Source: Sphingomonas sp. 35-24ZXX
Lineage (GTDB): Bacteria; Pseudomonadota; Alphaproteobacteria; Sphingomonadales; Sphingomonadaceae
Length of the DNA stretch: 64,000 nucleotides
Assembly (NCBI RefSeq): GCF_000786215.1
Contig: NZ_JROG01000001.1
Span: forward strand, 434,001 to 498,000
Direction of reading: 5' to 3'
Shown: positions 1 to 8,970 of the stretch, piece by piece
Layout: each line of letters starts with the position of its first letter
Position numbering within the stretch: the stretch's first letter is position 1
Made by a program: the position numbers and the translations under genes
Notes under the pieces: model-generated
What the model was told of the DNA's origin: nothing
Databases searched by the model: none
What the model saw: the letters and a program-made list of their open reading frames with translations, nothing else

Positions 1-573
1 AAGAAAGGCATCCTCGTCGATGCCCGGCGGCGGACCAGCGCGAAGCATATCTATGCGATCGGAGATTGCCGCGATGGTCCGCGCTTCACCCATGCGAGCG
101 GTTACGAGGGCGGCAATGTCGCGCTCGAGATCAGCCTGGGCGTGCCGACCAAGGCGAACTATGCCGCGCTGCCCTGGGTCACCTATACCGACCCCGAACT
201 CGCGCAGGTCGGCATGACCGAGGACGAGGCGCGGCGCCGGTTTGGCGACAAAGTGACAATATGGCGCGAGGACTTCGACCACAACGACCGCGCAGTGACC
301 GAGCGCGAGGTCACCGGCTTCGTCAAGCTGGTCAAGAAGGGCAGCAAGGTCATCGGTGGCACCGTGGTCGGGCGCGGCGCGGGCGACCTGATCCTGCCGA
401 TCGCGATGATGATCGCGGGCAAATCCTCCACCTTCGGCGTCGCGAGCTTGATCGTGCCCTATCCCAATCGCTCGGAGCACATCAAGGCGGCCGCGTTCGC
501 TTCGGATGAGGGCAAGGTGTTCAACAAGTGGTCGCGGGGCTGGGCGCGGTTTCTTGCCAAGAGGCGCGGGTGA
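1..573 (+). CDS. FAD-dependent pyridine nucleotide-disulfide oxidoreductase, C-terminal part
   Basis: Open from the first base in frame 1, so the gene begins upstream of the window. The visible 190 residues hold the end of the FAD domain (a YAIGDCRDGPRFTHAS segment, the FAD-contacting GD motif followed by the helix that enters the dimer interface) and a dimerisation domain with YTDPELAQVGMTE and PYPNRSEHIK. This is the mercuric reductase/dihydrolipoamide dehydrogenase superfamily. The active-site disulfide and NADH domain lie outside the window, so the substrate cannot be named. It is not the 2-oxoglutarate dehydrogenase E3, which is encoded separately at 31.9-33.3 kb. The protein ends in a basic tail (FLAKRRG). 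Confidence 0.85.
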   Translation, partial: KKGILVDARRRTSAKHIYAIGDCRDGPRFTHASGYEGGNVALEISLGVPTKANYAALPWVTYTDPELAQVGMTEDEARRRFGDKVTIWREDFDHNDRAVTEREVTGFVKLVKKGSKVIGGTVVGRGAGDLILPIAMMIAGKSSTFGVASLIVPYPNRSEHIKAAAFASDEGKVFNKWSRGWARFLAKRRG

Positions 574-682
574 TTTTTTGCCGGAAACTTTTTCGATGGG
601 GTGCGGTCGAAACTGCAGTTTGGTTAGGGTTTTCCGTGTTTAAAGGAAGTGCCGTAGCCAATTAGCGGTGTGGAGTTTCGTG

Positions 683-910
683 GTGCAGGAACTAGCTCGT
701 TTCAAAAGTTCAGATGGAAAATATGAGATTGAGCTTCAGCGCCGAGAGGACGGGTTTTACCAGTGGGTCGAGTGGACGTGGTGGGCTGGAGATGAATACG
801 TCGATGATTACATGACCCCGACCTATTTTTCCGGGATCTACGAAACGGCAAAAGCGGCTGAAAGCGATATTCGTCGTACACCATGGCTACGTGAAGACAA
901 TTTAGACTGA
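683..910 (+). CDS. Small hypothetical protein rich in Trp and acidic residues
   Basis: About 75 residues. The frame extends upstream to a GTG at 668, but GGAG at 672-675 lies 7 bases before the GTG at 683, which is the better start (protein begins MQELARFKSSDGKYEIEL). The sequence is soluble, acidic and aromatic (WVEWTWWAGDEYVDDY), with no signal peptide or membrane segment. The family is not recognised. The local base composition is less GC-rich than the neighbours, which fits either a recently acquired gene or a weakly conserved small protein. It stands alone between the reductase and a repeat. Confidence 0.5.
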   Translation: MQELARFKSSDGKYEIELQRREDGFYQWVEWTWWAGDEYVDDYMTPTYFSGIYETAKAAESDIRRTPWLREDNLD

Positions 911-986
911 AATGTTGCCAGTTAATCGGCAATTTCGGGTGCTCGTGCCGAGCCCCTTGCGCGCTTCTCTCTTTGTAGACGCCACC

Positions 987-1089
987 CCTCCGCTCAGCCT
1001 GAGCGTGTCGAAGGCCCCGCTATTCGGCTGGCGTGGGCGCGGGTCCTTCGACTTCGCGGGCTGCGCCCGCGGCTCAGGATGAGCGGGGA
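987..1089. repeat. Intergenic palindromic repeat, family A, copy 1
   Basis: An imperfect inverted repeat whose ends read CCGCTCAGCCTGAG and CTCAGGATGAGCGG, with inner arms TCGAAGG and CCTTCGA. A second copy at 1471-1574 has the same orientation and roughly 90 percent identity. The two copies bracket the small membrane-protein gene at 1108-1383. Short palindromes of this design are common intergenic repeats in sphingomonads. Nothing protein-coding is supported inside it. Confidence 0.75.
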
Positions 1090-1107
1090 TTGTTAGGGTT
1101 GGCATCG

Positions 1108-1383
1108 CTAGCGCTGGCGCGTTTCAAGCCACATTCGTGTGAAGAATATCGCGCCATAGATCACCAAAGCCGAAGCCAGAGGGATGGGCGTAATGAAAAT
1201 ATAGTCCAGCGCACTGGTGGATCGCAGGTTTTCTGGGTGCTGCGCCTGCCACCAATTGACGTAAAGAATGGCACCGAGCGGCACAAGCAACAGCGAGAGC
1301 CAGCCTATGGGTCGGGTTCCGAAAATGAGCCCAAATAGAGTTCCAGCCAGAGCGCCGTATATCATCAAAGCTGTGCCGTTCAT
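1108..1383 (-). CDS. Small integral membrane protein, hypothetical
   Basis: 91 residues with three predicted hydrophobic segments: about residues 4-22 (ALMIYGALAGTLFGLIFG), 26-43 and 61-82 (YIFITPIPLASALVIYGAIF), ending in a basic tail (METRQR-like). The ATG at 1383 gives a sensible N terminus that runs straight into the first membrane segment. No family is recognised. It is flanked on both sides by copies of repeat family A and transcribed away from the exopolysaccharide locus, so nothing in the context suggests a role. Confidence 0.55.
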   Translation of the reverse strand: MNGTALMIYGALAGTLFGLIFGTRPIGWLSLLLVPLGAILYVNWWQAQHPENLRSTSALDYIFITPIPLASALVIYGAIFFTRMWLETRQR

Positions 1384-1769
1384 TTGCGTATTCTAGTCTG
1401 GTATACGTTGGATGCAACGGCGCTTATGGCAAGAGATCAACATCTGTAACACTTGGTTGAACCCACCACCCCCTCCGCTCAGCCTGAGCCAGTCGAAGGC
1501 CCCGCGCATCGGCTGGCGTGGGCGCGGGTCTTTCGACTTCGCGGGCTATGCCTGCGGCTCAGGATGAGCGGGGGTGGTTAGGGGCTAGCTCAGCACCGGG
1601 GCCCGGGCCTGCTCCGCCAACCCCACCCCGAATGTAAAAACGCCTTCACCATCAAACACTAACGCTATGTTCACCCTTTTTCGTCATAGCTGAGCCCAAT
1701 CTGCGTGAACCCGGCCTTTCGTCCACGCGACGGAAAGGGGATTCGCGGGGCGATGAAAAAGGTGCTGAC
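1384..1769. other. Intergenic region upstream of the exopolysaccharide locus
   Basis: 386 bases between a minus-strand gene and the plus-strand exopolysaccharide operon, so it must contain at least one promoter for each direction. Repeat copy 2 occupies 1471-1574. Downstream of it I could not identify a convincing -35/-10 pair. A 12-codon reading frame starting at ATG 1753 (MKKVLTWDCSVC) overlaps the start of the export lipoprotein gene in another frame. It could couple translation or be chance. Confidence 0.5.
1471..1574. repeat. Intergenic palindromic repeat, family A, copy 2
   Basis: Same orientation and design as copy 1 at 987-1089, with terminal arms CCGCTCAGCCTGAG and CTCAGGATGAGCGG. 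Differences from copy 1 are scattered single bases. It lies about 200 bases upstream of the first exopolysaccharide gene. Confidence 0.75.
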
Positions 1770-2414
1770 ATGGGATTGTTCCGTCTGTTGAAAATGGGAA
1801 TCGCGGCTCTGGTGGCCACTGCCTTGCTGGCGGGTTGCGCTTCCACCGCGAGCGGACCGCAGCTTCCGGCTGCATCGTTCGTCTCGCTCTCCGACGGCCC
1901 GGGCGATGACTATATCATCGGTCCGCTCGACGAATTGACCGTGTTTGTCTGGCGCAATCCCGAACTTGGCGCGAAGGTCCAGGTGCGTCCCGATGGCCGC
2001 ATCACCACGCCGCTGATCACCGACATGCCCGCTGTTGGCAAGACGCCGACGATGCTCGCCGAGGACATCAAGCTGCAGCTGTCGCAGTACATCCAGGAGC
2101 CGATCGTCTCGGTGATCGTCAACAGCTTTGCCGGTACGTTCTCGCAGCAGGTGCGGATCGTCGGTGCGACCGAAAAGCCCGCGTCGATCCCGTATCGTGC
2201 TAACATGACCTTGCTTGATGCGATGATCGCCGTCGGTGGTCTGTCCGAATTCGCCGCGGGCAACCGCGCCAAGCTGGTCCGCTTCGACAAGGTGTCGGGT
2301 CGCCAGCAGGAATATCCGATCAAGCTGGGTGACCTGATCAAGAAGGGCGACAGCCGCGCCAACGTGCTGCTGCAGCCCGGCGACGTGATCATCATCCCCG
2401 AAAGCATGTTCTGA
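1770..2414 (+). CDS. Polysaccharide export lipoprotein (Wza-like), XrtA locus
   Basis: 214 residues. A basic N terminus and hydrophobic stretch end in the lipobox LLAGC (Cys23), so the mature protein is a lipoprotein. The body has the periplasmic poly-export domain (DDYIIGPLDELTVFVWRNPE near residues 45-65) and a SLBB-type domain (VRIVGATEKPASIPYRANMTLLDAMIAVGG, about 125-160), ending at QPGDVIIIPESMF. In this family such proteins form the outer-membrane/periplasmic conduit for exopolysaccharide. It is short, lacking the extra SLBB repeats of enterobacterial Wza, as usual for PEP-CTERM-locus versions. It is the first gene of the locus, followed 51 bases later by the chain-length protein. Confidence 0.9.
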   Translation: MGLFRLLKMGIAALVATALLAGCASTASGPQLPAASFVSLSDGPGDDYIIGPLDELTVFVWRNPELGAKVQVRPDGRITTPLITDMPAVGKTPTMLAEDIKLQLSQYIQEPIVSVIVNSFAGTFSQQVRIVGATEKPASIPYRANMTLLDAMIAVGGLSEFAAGNRAKLVRFDKVSGRQQEYPIKLGDLIKKGDSRANVLLQPGDVIIIPESMF

Positions 2415-2465
2415 ACCGGAAACAAGCCCGCGCCGCGCCGCAACAGTGAAAGAAAAGCCTGACCG

Positions 2466-3980
2466 ATGAATGGCCTGTACGAAGAATTCCGCATCGCGGT
2501 GCACAGCGTTTGGCAGCGCCGCTGGCTGGCGATGGGCATTGCCTGGGCGATTTGCGTGCTGGGCTGGCTGGCGGTGGCCTTGATCCCCAATACCTATGAA
2601 TCGCAGGCCAAGCTGTTCGTTCAGACCAAGGCGATCCTGCCCGAGAATACCGGCATCAGCCCGGTCGAGCGGCAGAAGCAGATCGACACCGTCGAACAGA
2701 CGCTGACCTCGGCCGCGAACCTGGAAAAGGTCGTGCGGGGAACGGACCTCGGCAAGAACCTGGTCACCCCGCGCGAGATCGAGGGCGCCGTGAACGGTCT
2801 GCGCGGTGCCATCAAGATCAAGTCCGAGCAGGACAATCTGTTCGAGATTTCTGCCACGATGACCGCGGGCGGTCGCTCGGATGGTGAAGCCGCCAGCCTC
2901 GCGCGCGATATCGTGCAGAAGCTGATCGACATCTTCGTCGAGGAGAACCTTGCCGGTGGCCGCGGCGAGACCAGCGATACGCTGCGCTTCCTCGATGAAC
3001 AGCTGGCCAAGCGCCAGAAGGAGCTCGAGATTGCCGAGCAGAAGCGCGTGAAGTTCGAGACCGAGAATCTCGGCATGCTGCCGGGCATCGGTTCGGTCAG
3101 CCAGCGGCTCGAGCAGGGCCGGGTCGAGATCAACCAGATCGATTCGCAGCTGATCGCCGCGCAAAGCGCGCTGGCCGCGATCAACGGCCAGATTGCCGGA
3201 ACCCCGCAGAGCATTGCCGGTGGCACGACCGGCGGGGTCAATCCGCTGGCGCAGGCGCAGGGCGAGCTCGCATCGATGAAGGCGCGCGGCCTGACCGATC
3301 AGCATCCCGATGTGCAGGCGATCAAGAACCAGATCGCCGCATTGCGCGCCGCAGGGGCCGGGGCGAGCACCGCCTATGGCGTGCCCAACCCGGCGTACAG
3401 TTCGCTCGTCAGCATGAAGGCCGAGCGTCAGGCGGCGGTGACCGCGCTGCAGTCGCGCAAGGCCGCGCTGCAGGGCGAGATGAATGCCATGGTCGCCAAG
3501 CAGATCCAGGAGCCTGGCGTCGCTGCCGAACAGGCGCGCATCGCGCGCGATTATGAAGTGCTCAAGACCCAGTATGACAAGTTGCTTGCCGACCGCGAGC
3601 AGGTGCGGCTGCGCGGACAGGTGGAAACGCAGACTGATGCGGTCCGCTTCGACCTGATCACGCCGCCCTCCAGCCCGCGTACGCCGATCGCGCCCAAGCG
3701 GCCGCTGTTGCTGGCAGCGGTGCTGTTCGCAGGGATCGCAGGCGGCATCGGCGGAGCGTTCGCGCTCGGCCAGCTCAGCGCGAGCTATCCGACGGCGGCC
3801 AAGCTCGAAGCCGCATCCGGTCTGCCGGTGATCGGATCGATCTCTCAGATGCTCACCCAGGCCCAGCGGGAAGAGCGCAAGCGCAAGCTGCGCATGTACC
3901 TGGGCTCGGCCGGCGCGCTGGTCGGGGTTTTCCTGGTCCTGCTGATCATCGAGTTCATCCAGCGCGGTTCGGTGGTGTGA
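2466..3980 (+). CDS. XrtA-system polysaccharide chain length determinant (Wzz family)
   Basis: 504 residues. The N-terminal membrane segment (about 21-41) follows a short cytoplasmic head, then comes a long periplasmic coiled coil (about 60-390, rich in Glu/Lys/Gln heptads such as QLAKRQKELEIAEQKRVKFE). A second membrane segment lies at about 413-433 and an unusual third hydrophobic segment at 478-497 near the C terminus. Family knowledge: these inner-membrane proteins set polymer length and pair with a bacterial tyrosine kinase, here encoded by the next gene. The stop codon overlaps a GTG in the kinase frame (GTGA at 3977), so the two are likely translationally coupled. Confidence 0.9.
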   Translation: MNGLYEEFRIAVHSVWQRRWLAMGIAWAICVLGWLAVALIPNTYESQAKLFVQTKAILPENTGISPVERQKQIDTVEQTLTSAANLEKVVRGTDLGKNLVTPREIEGAVNGLRGAIKIKSEQDNLFEISATMTAGGRSDGEAASLARDIVQKLIDIFVEENLAGGRGETSDTLRFLDEQLAKRQKELEIAEQKRVKFETENLGMLPGIGSVSQRLEQGRVEINQIDSQLIAAQSALAAINGQIAGTPQSIAGGTTGGVNPLAQAQGELASMKARGLTDQHPDVQAIKNQIAALRAAGAGASTAYGVPNPAYSSLVSMKAERQAAVTALQSRKAALQGEMNAMVAKQIQEPGVAAEQARIARDYEVLKTQYDKLLADREQVRLRGQVETQTDAVRFDLITPPSSPRTPIAPKRPLLLAAVLFAGIAGGIGGAFALGQLSASYPTAAKLEAASGLPVIGSISQMLTQAQREERKRKLRMYLGSAGALVGVFLVLLIIEFIQRGSVV

Positions 3981-3994
3981 AGGGCGAAAGAGAC

Positions 3995-5020
3995 ATGACC
4001 ATGCACGATCCCATCAAATCGCCCGACAAATCCGGCCACACACCCTCGCTGATCGAGCGCGCGTCGGAAATGTACGATTTCCGCAAGGCGATGAGCCTGG
4101 ATGCCTCGCAGCTTCCCGAGGAGCCGGCAGCGCAGGCAGCTGCGGTTCCCGCACCTGTGCCCACGCCCGCACCCGCGCCGGCAGCCGTATCCGCGCCGGA
4201 GCCCGTCGCTCAGGCAGTGACACCGCCGGTCGCAGCACCGGTCGCAGCTTCCGTTTCCGCCCCGGTGCGGCCGCGCGCATCGCGCCTGCCAGTCGCCAGG
4301 ATCGACCGCGACCTGCTGCGGGAATCGGCTTTCATCGTCCCCGATGGCCCGGTGACCAGCATTTCCGAAGAGTTCCGCATCATCAAGCGGCGGCTGCTCG
4401 CCAGCGTGCTGGCCGAAGCCAATGCCGGCCTGGGGGTCGCAGCGCAGCGCATCCTGATCTGCTCGGCGCAGCCCAACGAGGGCAAGACCTACAGCGCGAT
4501 CAATCTGGCGCTCTCGATTGCGACCGAACGCGATCATGACGTGCTGCTGGTCGATGCCGACTTTGCCAAGCCCAGCATTCTCTCCTCGCTGGGTATCTCC
4601 GGGCAGACCGGTCTGATGGATGCGCTGGCGGACCCTGCGGTGGCCGTGGAAGACTGCATCATCCCGACCGATATCGACGGGCTATCGGTGCTGCCCGCGG
4701 GTCGCCAGACCAACATGGACAGCGAGTATCTCGCCTCGGCACGCACGCTCGAGGTGCTGGCCAAGCTGACCGAGGGGCATCCCGGCCGGATCGTGATCTT
4801 CGATTCGCCGCCGCTGCTCGCGGCATCGCCCGCCGCCACGCTCGCCCAGCATGTCGGCCATGCGCTGATGGTGGTGCGCGCCGATGTCACCAGCGAACGC
4901 GCGCTGCGCGACGCTCTGGGCCTGATTGCCGGATGCAACCAGATTCAGCTGCTGCTCAACGGGGTGAAATTTTCCCCGTCGGGTCGCAGCTTCGGATCCT
5001 ATTATGGATATGGAGAATGA
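3995..5020 (+). CDS. XrtA-associated tyrosine autokinase (BY-kinase, CpsD/CapB type)
   Basis: 341 residues from ATG 3995, which has a GAAAGAG ribosome site. The frame stays open to GTG 3977, overlapping the previous stop. A Pro/Ala-rich disordered linker (about residues 41-92) precedes the ATPase domain, which has Walker A AQPNEGKT (158-165), Walker A' LLVDADF (about 184-190) and Walker B VIFDSPPLL. The C terminus SYYGYGE is a short tyrosine cluster of the kind autophosphorylated in BY-kinases. It should work with the adjacent Wzz-type protein to control polymerisation and export. The substrate-activating cytoplasmic loop is in the separate Wzz protein, as in Gram-positive-like split systems. 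Confidence 0.88.
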   Translation: MTMHDPIKSPDKSGHTPSLIERASEMYDFRKAMSLDASQLPEEPAAQAAAVPAPVPTPAPAPAAVSAPEPVAQAVTPPVAAPVAASVSAPVRPRASRLPVARIDRDLLRESAFIVPDGPVTSISEEFRIIKRRLLASVLAEANAGLGVAAQRILICSAQPNEGKTYSAINLALSIATERDHDVLLVDADFAKPSILSSLGISGQTGLMDALADPAVAVEDCIIPTDIDGLSVLPAGRQTNMDSEYLASARTLEVLAKLTEGHPGRIVIFDSPPLLAASPAATLAQHVGHALMVVRADVTSERALRDALGLIAGCNQIQLLLNGVKFSPSGRSFGSYYGYGE

Positions 5021-5022
5021 CC

Positions 5023-6765
5023 ATGGTGAAATGGTCTGATTTCAAGCATGGAAAACACCAGCTTCCGCTGGCTGCACTGGCGTTCGCACTCGCGACCGTT
5101 CCCCAGGCTGCGTTCGCGCAGCAGGGGCTGGGGCAAGGCGGCGGGCAGGGCGGCGGCCAAGGTAGCGACCAGGGCGGCGGTCAGGGCGGTGGCGGGGCCA
5201 GCGTGCCCGCAAACCGTCGTTCGGTTGTGATCCCCTATCTCGAAGTGGGCCAGGTGCTCAGCGCCGATCTGAAGAATGGTGGCGACCTGCTGACCTACAG
5301 CCTGGCGGCCGTGGGCGTGGATGCCGCGGTGCAGACCGCGCGGGTCGAGGCGCAGGTCAGCGTTCGCTACGAACGGCGCTTCTCGTGGAACGACGATTTC
5401 GGCGACGAGGATGCGATCAGCGGTATCGCGCGCGCCAATGTGCAGGTCATTCCCAATGCGCTGTCGATCGAGGCAGGCGCGCTGGGCGTGCGCTCGCGCG
5501 TCGATAACCGCGGGGTTGCGCTCAGCAACCAGATTGGCGGATCGGATAATGTCACGCAGATCTACTCGGTCTATGCCGGGCCCACGCTGGACACCGATAT
5601 CGCCGGAGTCGAGGTCAACGGCCTGTACCGCATTGGCTACACCAAGGTAGAGGCCGACGCGGTGGCGCTGCCCGCAGGTGCGCGTCCGCTCGACCTGTTC
5701 GATGACAGCGTTAACCACGCCGCCAGCCTCGCCATCGGCCAGCAGCCGGGCGGTTTTCTGCCGATCGGCTGGTCGATCAGCGGCGGCTATTTCCGCGAGG
5801 ACGCCAGCCAGCTCGACCAACGGTTCGAAGACAAGATCGTTCGCGCCGATGTCACGGTTCCGGTCAGCGCCACGCTCGCGCTGGTGGGCGGTGTCGGCTA
5901 TGAGGACATCGAGATTTCAGAGCGGAATGCCGTACGCGACGCGGCGGGCAATCCCGTCGTCGGCAACGACGGCCGCCTGGTCACCGACAGGAATTCGCCG
6001 CGCCTGCTGTCCTACGATCAGGATGGTCTGATCTGGGATGTCGGCGTGCTGTGGCGGCCCAGCCGGCGCACCTCGCTCGAAGCGCGAGTCGGCCGTCGGT
6101 ACGACAGCATGACCTATTACGGATCGTTCAGCTACACCCCCAACCAGCGGGTGTCGGCGAACATCGTGGTCTATGATCTCGTCGCCGGCTTCGGATCGCG
6201 GCTCAACGACAATGTCGCCGGGCTGCCGACGCAGTTCGACGCCACCCGCAATCCGCTCAGCGGCGATCTCAATTCGTGCTTCTTCGGTGGTGGCGGCGGC
6301 GGAAACTGTCTTAATGACACGCTGCAGTCGGTCGCCTCGTCGGCGTTCCGCACGCGCGGTGTCACCGGGCAGATCAGCCTCACCAGCGGCAGCTGGCAGC
6401 ACGGGCTGGGTGCAGGCTACAGCCGCCGCAAGTTCTTCGCCGCCGATACCGGTGCGCTTGCCGGGTTCGATCAGACGATCGATGAAATCTGGTTTGCAAG
6501 CTATGTCGGCGCCAAGCAACTCGATGCCCGTTCGAGCATTACCGGCACAATCTATGCGAACTATCTGGAAAATGGCACCGGACAGGTGCTCAATGGCGGG
6601 GGCAGCGATGTCCTGGGCATTGGTGCCAACGCGGCTTATGGGCGCAACTTCACCAACCGCTTCAATGGTACCTTGGCTATCGGGCTCGATTATTTCGATC
6701 CCAAGGGCTTCGAAAGCGGCCTCGTAGCATCGGCGCTTCTGGCGCTGCGCTATTCTTTCCAGTAA
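5023..6765 (+). CDS. TIGR03016-type PEP-CTERM-system outer membrane beta-barrel protein
   Basis: About 580 residues. The start is taken at ATG 5023 because GGAG at 5012-5015 is 7 bases upstream; ATG 5017 overlaps the kinase stop as ATGA. A signal peptide ends at AFA (residue 32). Then comes a Gly/Gln repeat tract (GQGGGQGGGQGSDQGGG, about 36-60), followed by alternating amphipathic strands consistent with an outer-membrane beta barrel and a C-terminal aromatic strand (ALRYSFQ). Family members are found only in exosortase/exopolysaccharide loci and probably take part in export or surface anchoring. No catalytic motif is visible. Confidence 0.85.
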   Translation: MVKWSDFKHGKHQLPLAALAFALATVPQAAFAQQGLGQGGGQGGGQGSDQGGGQGGGGASVPANRRSVVIPYLEVGQVLSADLKNGGDLLTYSLAAVGVDAAVQTARVEAQVSVRYERRFSWNDDFGDEDAISGIARANVQVIPNALSIEAGALGVRSRVDNRGVALSNQIGGSDNVTQIYSVYAGPTLDTDIAGVEVNGLYRIGYTKVEADAVALPAGARPLDLFDDSVNHAASLAIGQQPGGFLPIGWSISGGYFREDASQLDQRFEDKIVRADVTVPVSATLALVGGVGYEDIEISERNAVRDAAGNPVVGNDGRLVTDRNSPRLLSYDQDGLIWDVGVLWRPSRRTSLEARVGRRYDSMTYYGSFSYTPNQRVSANIVVYDLVAGFGSRLNDNVAGLPTQFDATRNPLSGDLNSCFFGGGGGGNCLNDTLQSVASSAFRTRGVTGQISLTSGSWQHGLGAGYSRRKFFAADTGALAGFDQTIDEIWFASYVGAKQLDARSSITGTIYANYLENGTGQVLNGGGSDVLGIGANAAYGRNFTNRFNGTLAIGLDYFDPKGFESGLVASALLALRYSFQ

Positions 6766-6794
6766 ATATGACAGAAGTATAAGGGGGAAAGCCC

Positions 6795-8036
6795 ATGTTT
6801 GAGACCCATTATGGCCTTACCGGACGGCCATTTCAGCTGACGCCCGACCCGCGCTTCTATTTCGAGAGCGCGACGCATCGCAAGGCGATGTCGTACCTTG
6901 GCTATGGCCTGGCGCAGGGTGAGGGTTTCATCATCATCACCGGAGAGATCGGTGCGGGCAAGTCGACCCTGGTCGCGCATCTGATGCAGACGGTGGACAA
7001 GGCGCGGCTGACCGCAGCCCAGATCGTGACCACCCAGCTCAAGGGTGATGATCTGCTGCACATGGTCGCCAGCAGCTTTGGCGTTCCGACCGCAGGTCTC
7101 GACAAGACCGGCACATTGGCCGCGATCGAAAGCTTCCTCCACACCGAGGCGCGCGCCGGTCGTCGCTGCCTGCTGGTGGTCGATGAATCGCAGAACCTGC
7201 CCTTCGGCGCGCTCGAAGAGTTGCGGATGCTCTCGAACTTCCAGCTGGGCAGCCACCCGCTGCTGCAGATATTCCTGCTCGGTCAGCCCGAGTTCCGCGC
7301 CACGGTGCACGGCGCGCCGGGGCTCGAGCAGCTGCGCCAGCGGATCATCGCCACCCATCATCTGGGCGCGATGGAGCAGCACGAGGTGCAGCCTTATGTC
7401 GAGCACCGGATGACGCTGGTCGGCTGGGCCGGACGTCCCGCCTTCGCCGACGATGTCTGGCCGCGGCTGTTCACCGAGACCGGCGGCATCCCGCGCAAGG
7501 TCAACATGCTGATCAATCGCGTGCTGCTGATGGCGGCGGTCGACAATCGCGAAACGATCGACGCCGATCTTTTCTATGCGGTCCTTGCCGATCTGGCAGT
7601 GGATTCGATGACCGACGAGGATTGGCAGAACGAGGCGATGCTGGCGAGCGCCGCGCGCCACGCGGAATATGCCGCATCGGTCGCGCCTGCTCCGGCGGCT
7701 GAAGCTGTGCCTGCCGTTGCCGAAGCCGCGATCCCCGAGGTCAGCCGCGCGGATTTCAACCATTTCGTCCGCGAGGTGCGCGATTTTGCCGGCGAGCAGC
7801 AGGAAGCCCGCGCGATTTTGGTGCAGGAGCTGCAGGCCGCCATCGACCGCATCCAGTCGATCGAGGCGCGCCCGGCGGCTGCTCCTACCGATCTGCAACC
7901 GCTGATCGGCCGCATCGATGCGCTGGAGAGGCTTCAGGCCGAGCAGCAAAAGGCGTTGCACAGGGTGCTCGCATTGCTGGTAGGCTGGGTCGAGGACGAT
8001 TCCGCAGGCGTGTGGCCCAAGGGTCGCGCCGCCTGA
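6795..8036 (+). CDS. XrtA-associated AAA ATPase (ExeA/GspA-like)
   Basis: 413 residues. It opens with the MFETHYGLTGRPFQLTPDP signature shared with ExeA/GspA ATPases. Walker A is GEIGAGKST (50-58) and Walker B LLVVDE (126-131) followed by SQNL, with a sensor region at GIPRKVNMLINR. The C-terminal quarter (about 295-400) is Ala/Glu-rich and coiled-coil-like. Members of this subfamily occur next to exosortase A and are thought to power assembly or secretion steps. The preceding GGGGGAAAG is a strong ribosome site. Confidence 0.88.
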   Translation: MFETHYGLTGRPFQLTPDPRFYFESATHRKAMSYLGYGLAQGEGFIIITGEIGAGKSTLVAHLMQTVDKARLTAAQIVTTQLKGDDLLHMVASSFGVPTAGLDKTGTLAAIESFLHTEARAGRRCLLVVDESQNLPFGALEELRMLSNFQLGSHPLLQIFLLGQPEFRATVHGAPGLEQLRQRIIATHHLGAMEQHEVQPYVEHRMTLVGWAGRPAFADDVWPRLFTETGGIPRKVNMLINRVLLMAAVDNRETIDADLFYAVLADLAVDSMTDEDWQNEAMLASAARHAEYAASVAPAPAAEAVPAVAEAAIPEVSRADFNHFVREVRDFAGEQQEARAILVQELQAAIDRIQSIEARPAAAPTDLQPLIGRIDALERLQAEQQKALHRVLALLVGWVEDDSAGVWPKGRAA

Positions 8037-8079
8037 TCGCCAACTGAATTTGCGGCCCCACAGCCAGGAGTGCATCATC

Positions 8080-8970
8080 GTGCGCGAAGCATCGCTCGGC
8101 CAGGACCGTACCGCCGCACGGCATATCGTGAACGGCCTGTCGGTCGACGTGGAAGAATATTTCCAGGTCGGCGCGTTCGAGAACACCATTGCCCGGGGTG
8201 ACTGGGAAGGCATTGCCAGCCGTGTCGAACACAATACCGGCGCGGTGCTGGACCTGTTCGCGCGCTGCGGTGTCAAGGCGACCTTCTTCACGCTGGGCTG
8301 GGTGGCGCACCGCCATCCCGCGCTGATCCGCCGGATCATCGCCGAAGGGCACGAGATCGCTAGCCATGGCTGGGATCACACCCGTGTCTTCACGATGACG
8401 CCCGACCAGTTCGGCGAGGATATCGACCGCGCGCGCAAGGCACTGGAGGATGCCGGCGGCGTCGCGATCAAGGGCTATCGCGCGCCAAGTTTTTCGATCG
8501 ACCAGCGCACGCCCTGGGCGCACGAAATCCTGGCCGAGCGCGGCTATGCCTATTCGTCGAGCGTGGCGCCGATCGCGCACGACCATTATGGCTGGCGCGA
8601 GGCCCCGCGCTTTGCCTTTCATCCGGTCGATGGCGCGAGCCTGATCGAACTGCCGGTGACCACGGTGCAGCTGGGCGAGCGTCGATTTGGTGCAGGTGGC
8701 GGCGGGTTCTTCCGCATCCTGCCGTATACGCTGTCGCGCTGGGCGTTACGCCGCGTCAACCAGGCCGACATGCAGCCCGCTATCTTCTATTTCCATCCCT
8801 GGGAAATCGATGCCGATCAGCCACGCGTCGAAGGCGCGCCGATGCGCTCGCGCCTTCGGCATTATACGGGCCTGGGCAGCATGGCGGGCAGGCTGGAACA
8901 GCTCACACGCGATTTCAGCTGGTGCCGGATCGACGAGATTGCACTGCCGCTGGCAGCGAGGCGGCTGTGA
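8080..8970 (+). CDS. XrtA-system polysaccharide deacetylase (NodB domain)
   Basis: 296 residues from GTG 8080, chosen because AGGAG at 8066-8070 is 9 bases upstream; a TTG at 8050 in the same frame has no such site. The NodB fold shows metal and catalytic residues in SVDVEEYF (Asp23), the SHGWDH motif (His96, His100) and the YRAPSFS motif. Related enzymes remove N-acetyl groups from sugar polymers using a divalent metal. There is no signal peptide, so a cytoplasmic or locus-specific role is likely. The stop overlaps the next start as TGATG. Confidence 0.88.
   Translation: MREASLGQDRTAARHIVNGLSVDVEEYFQVGAFENTIARGDWEGIASRVEHNTGAVLDLFARCGVKATFFTLGWVAHRHPALIRRIIAEGHEIASHGWDHTRVFTMTPDQFGEDIDRARKALEDAGGVAIKGYRAPSFSIDQRTPWAHEILAERGYAYSSSVAPIAHDHYGWREAPRFAFHPVDGASLIELPVTTVQLGERRFGAGGGGFFRILPYTLSRWALRRVNQADMQPAIFYFHPWEIDADQPRVEGAPMRSRLRHYTGLGSMAGRLEQLTRDFSWCRIDEIALPLAARRL

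Noticed and set aside
1671-3305. A 544-codon minus-strand frame over the export and chain-length genes
   Set aside because: Antisense to two genes with lipobox and membrane-segment evidence; the composition is typical of a shadow frame.
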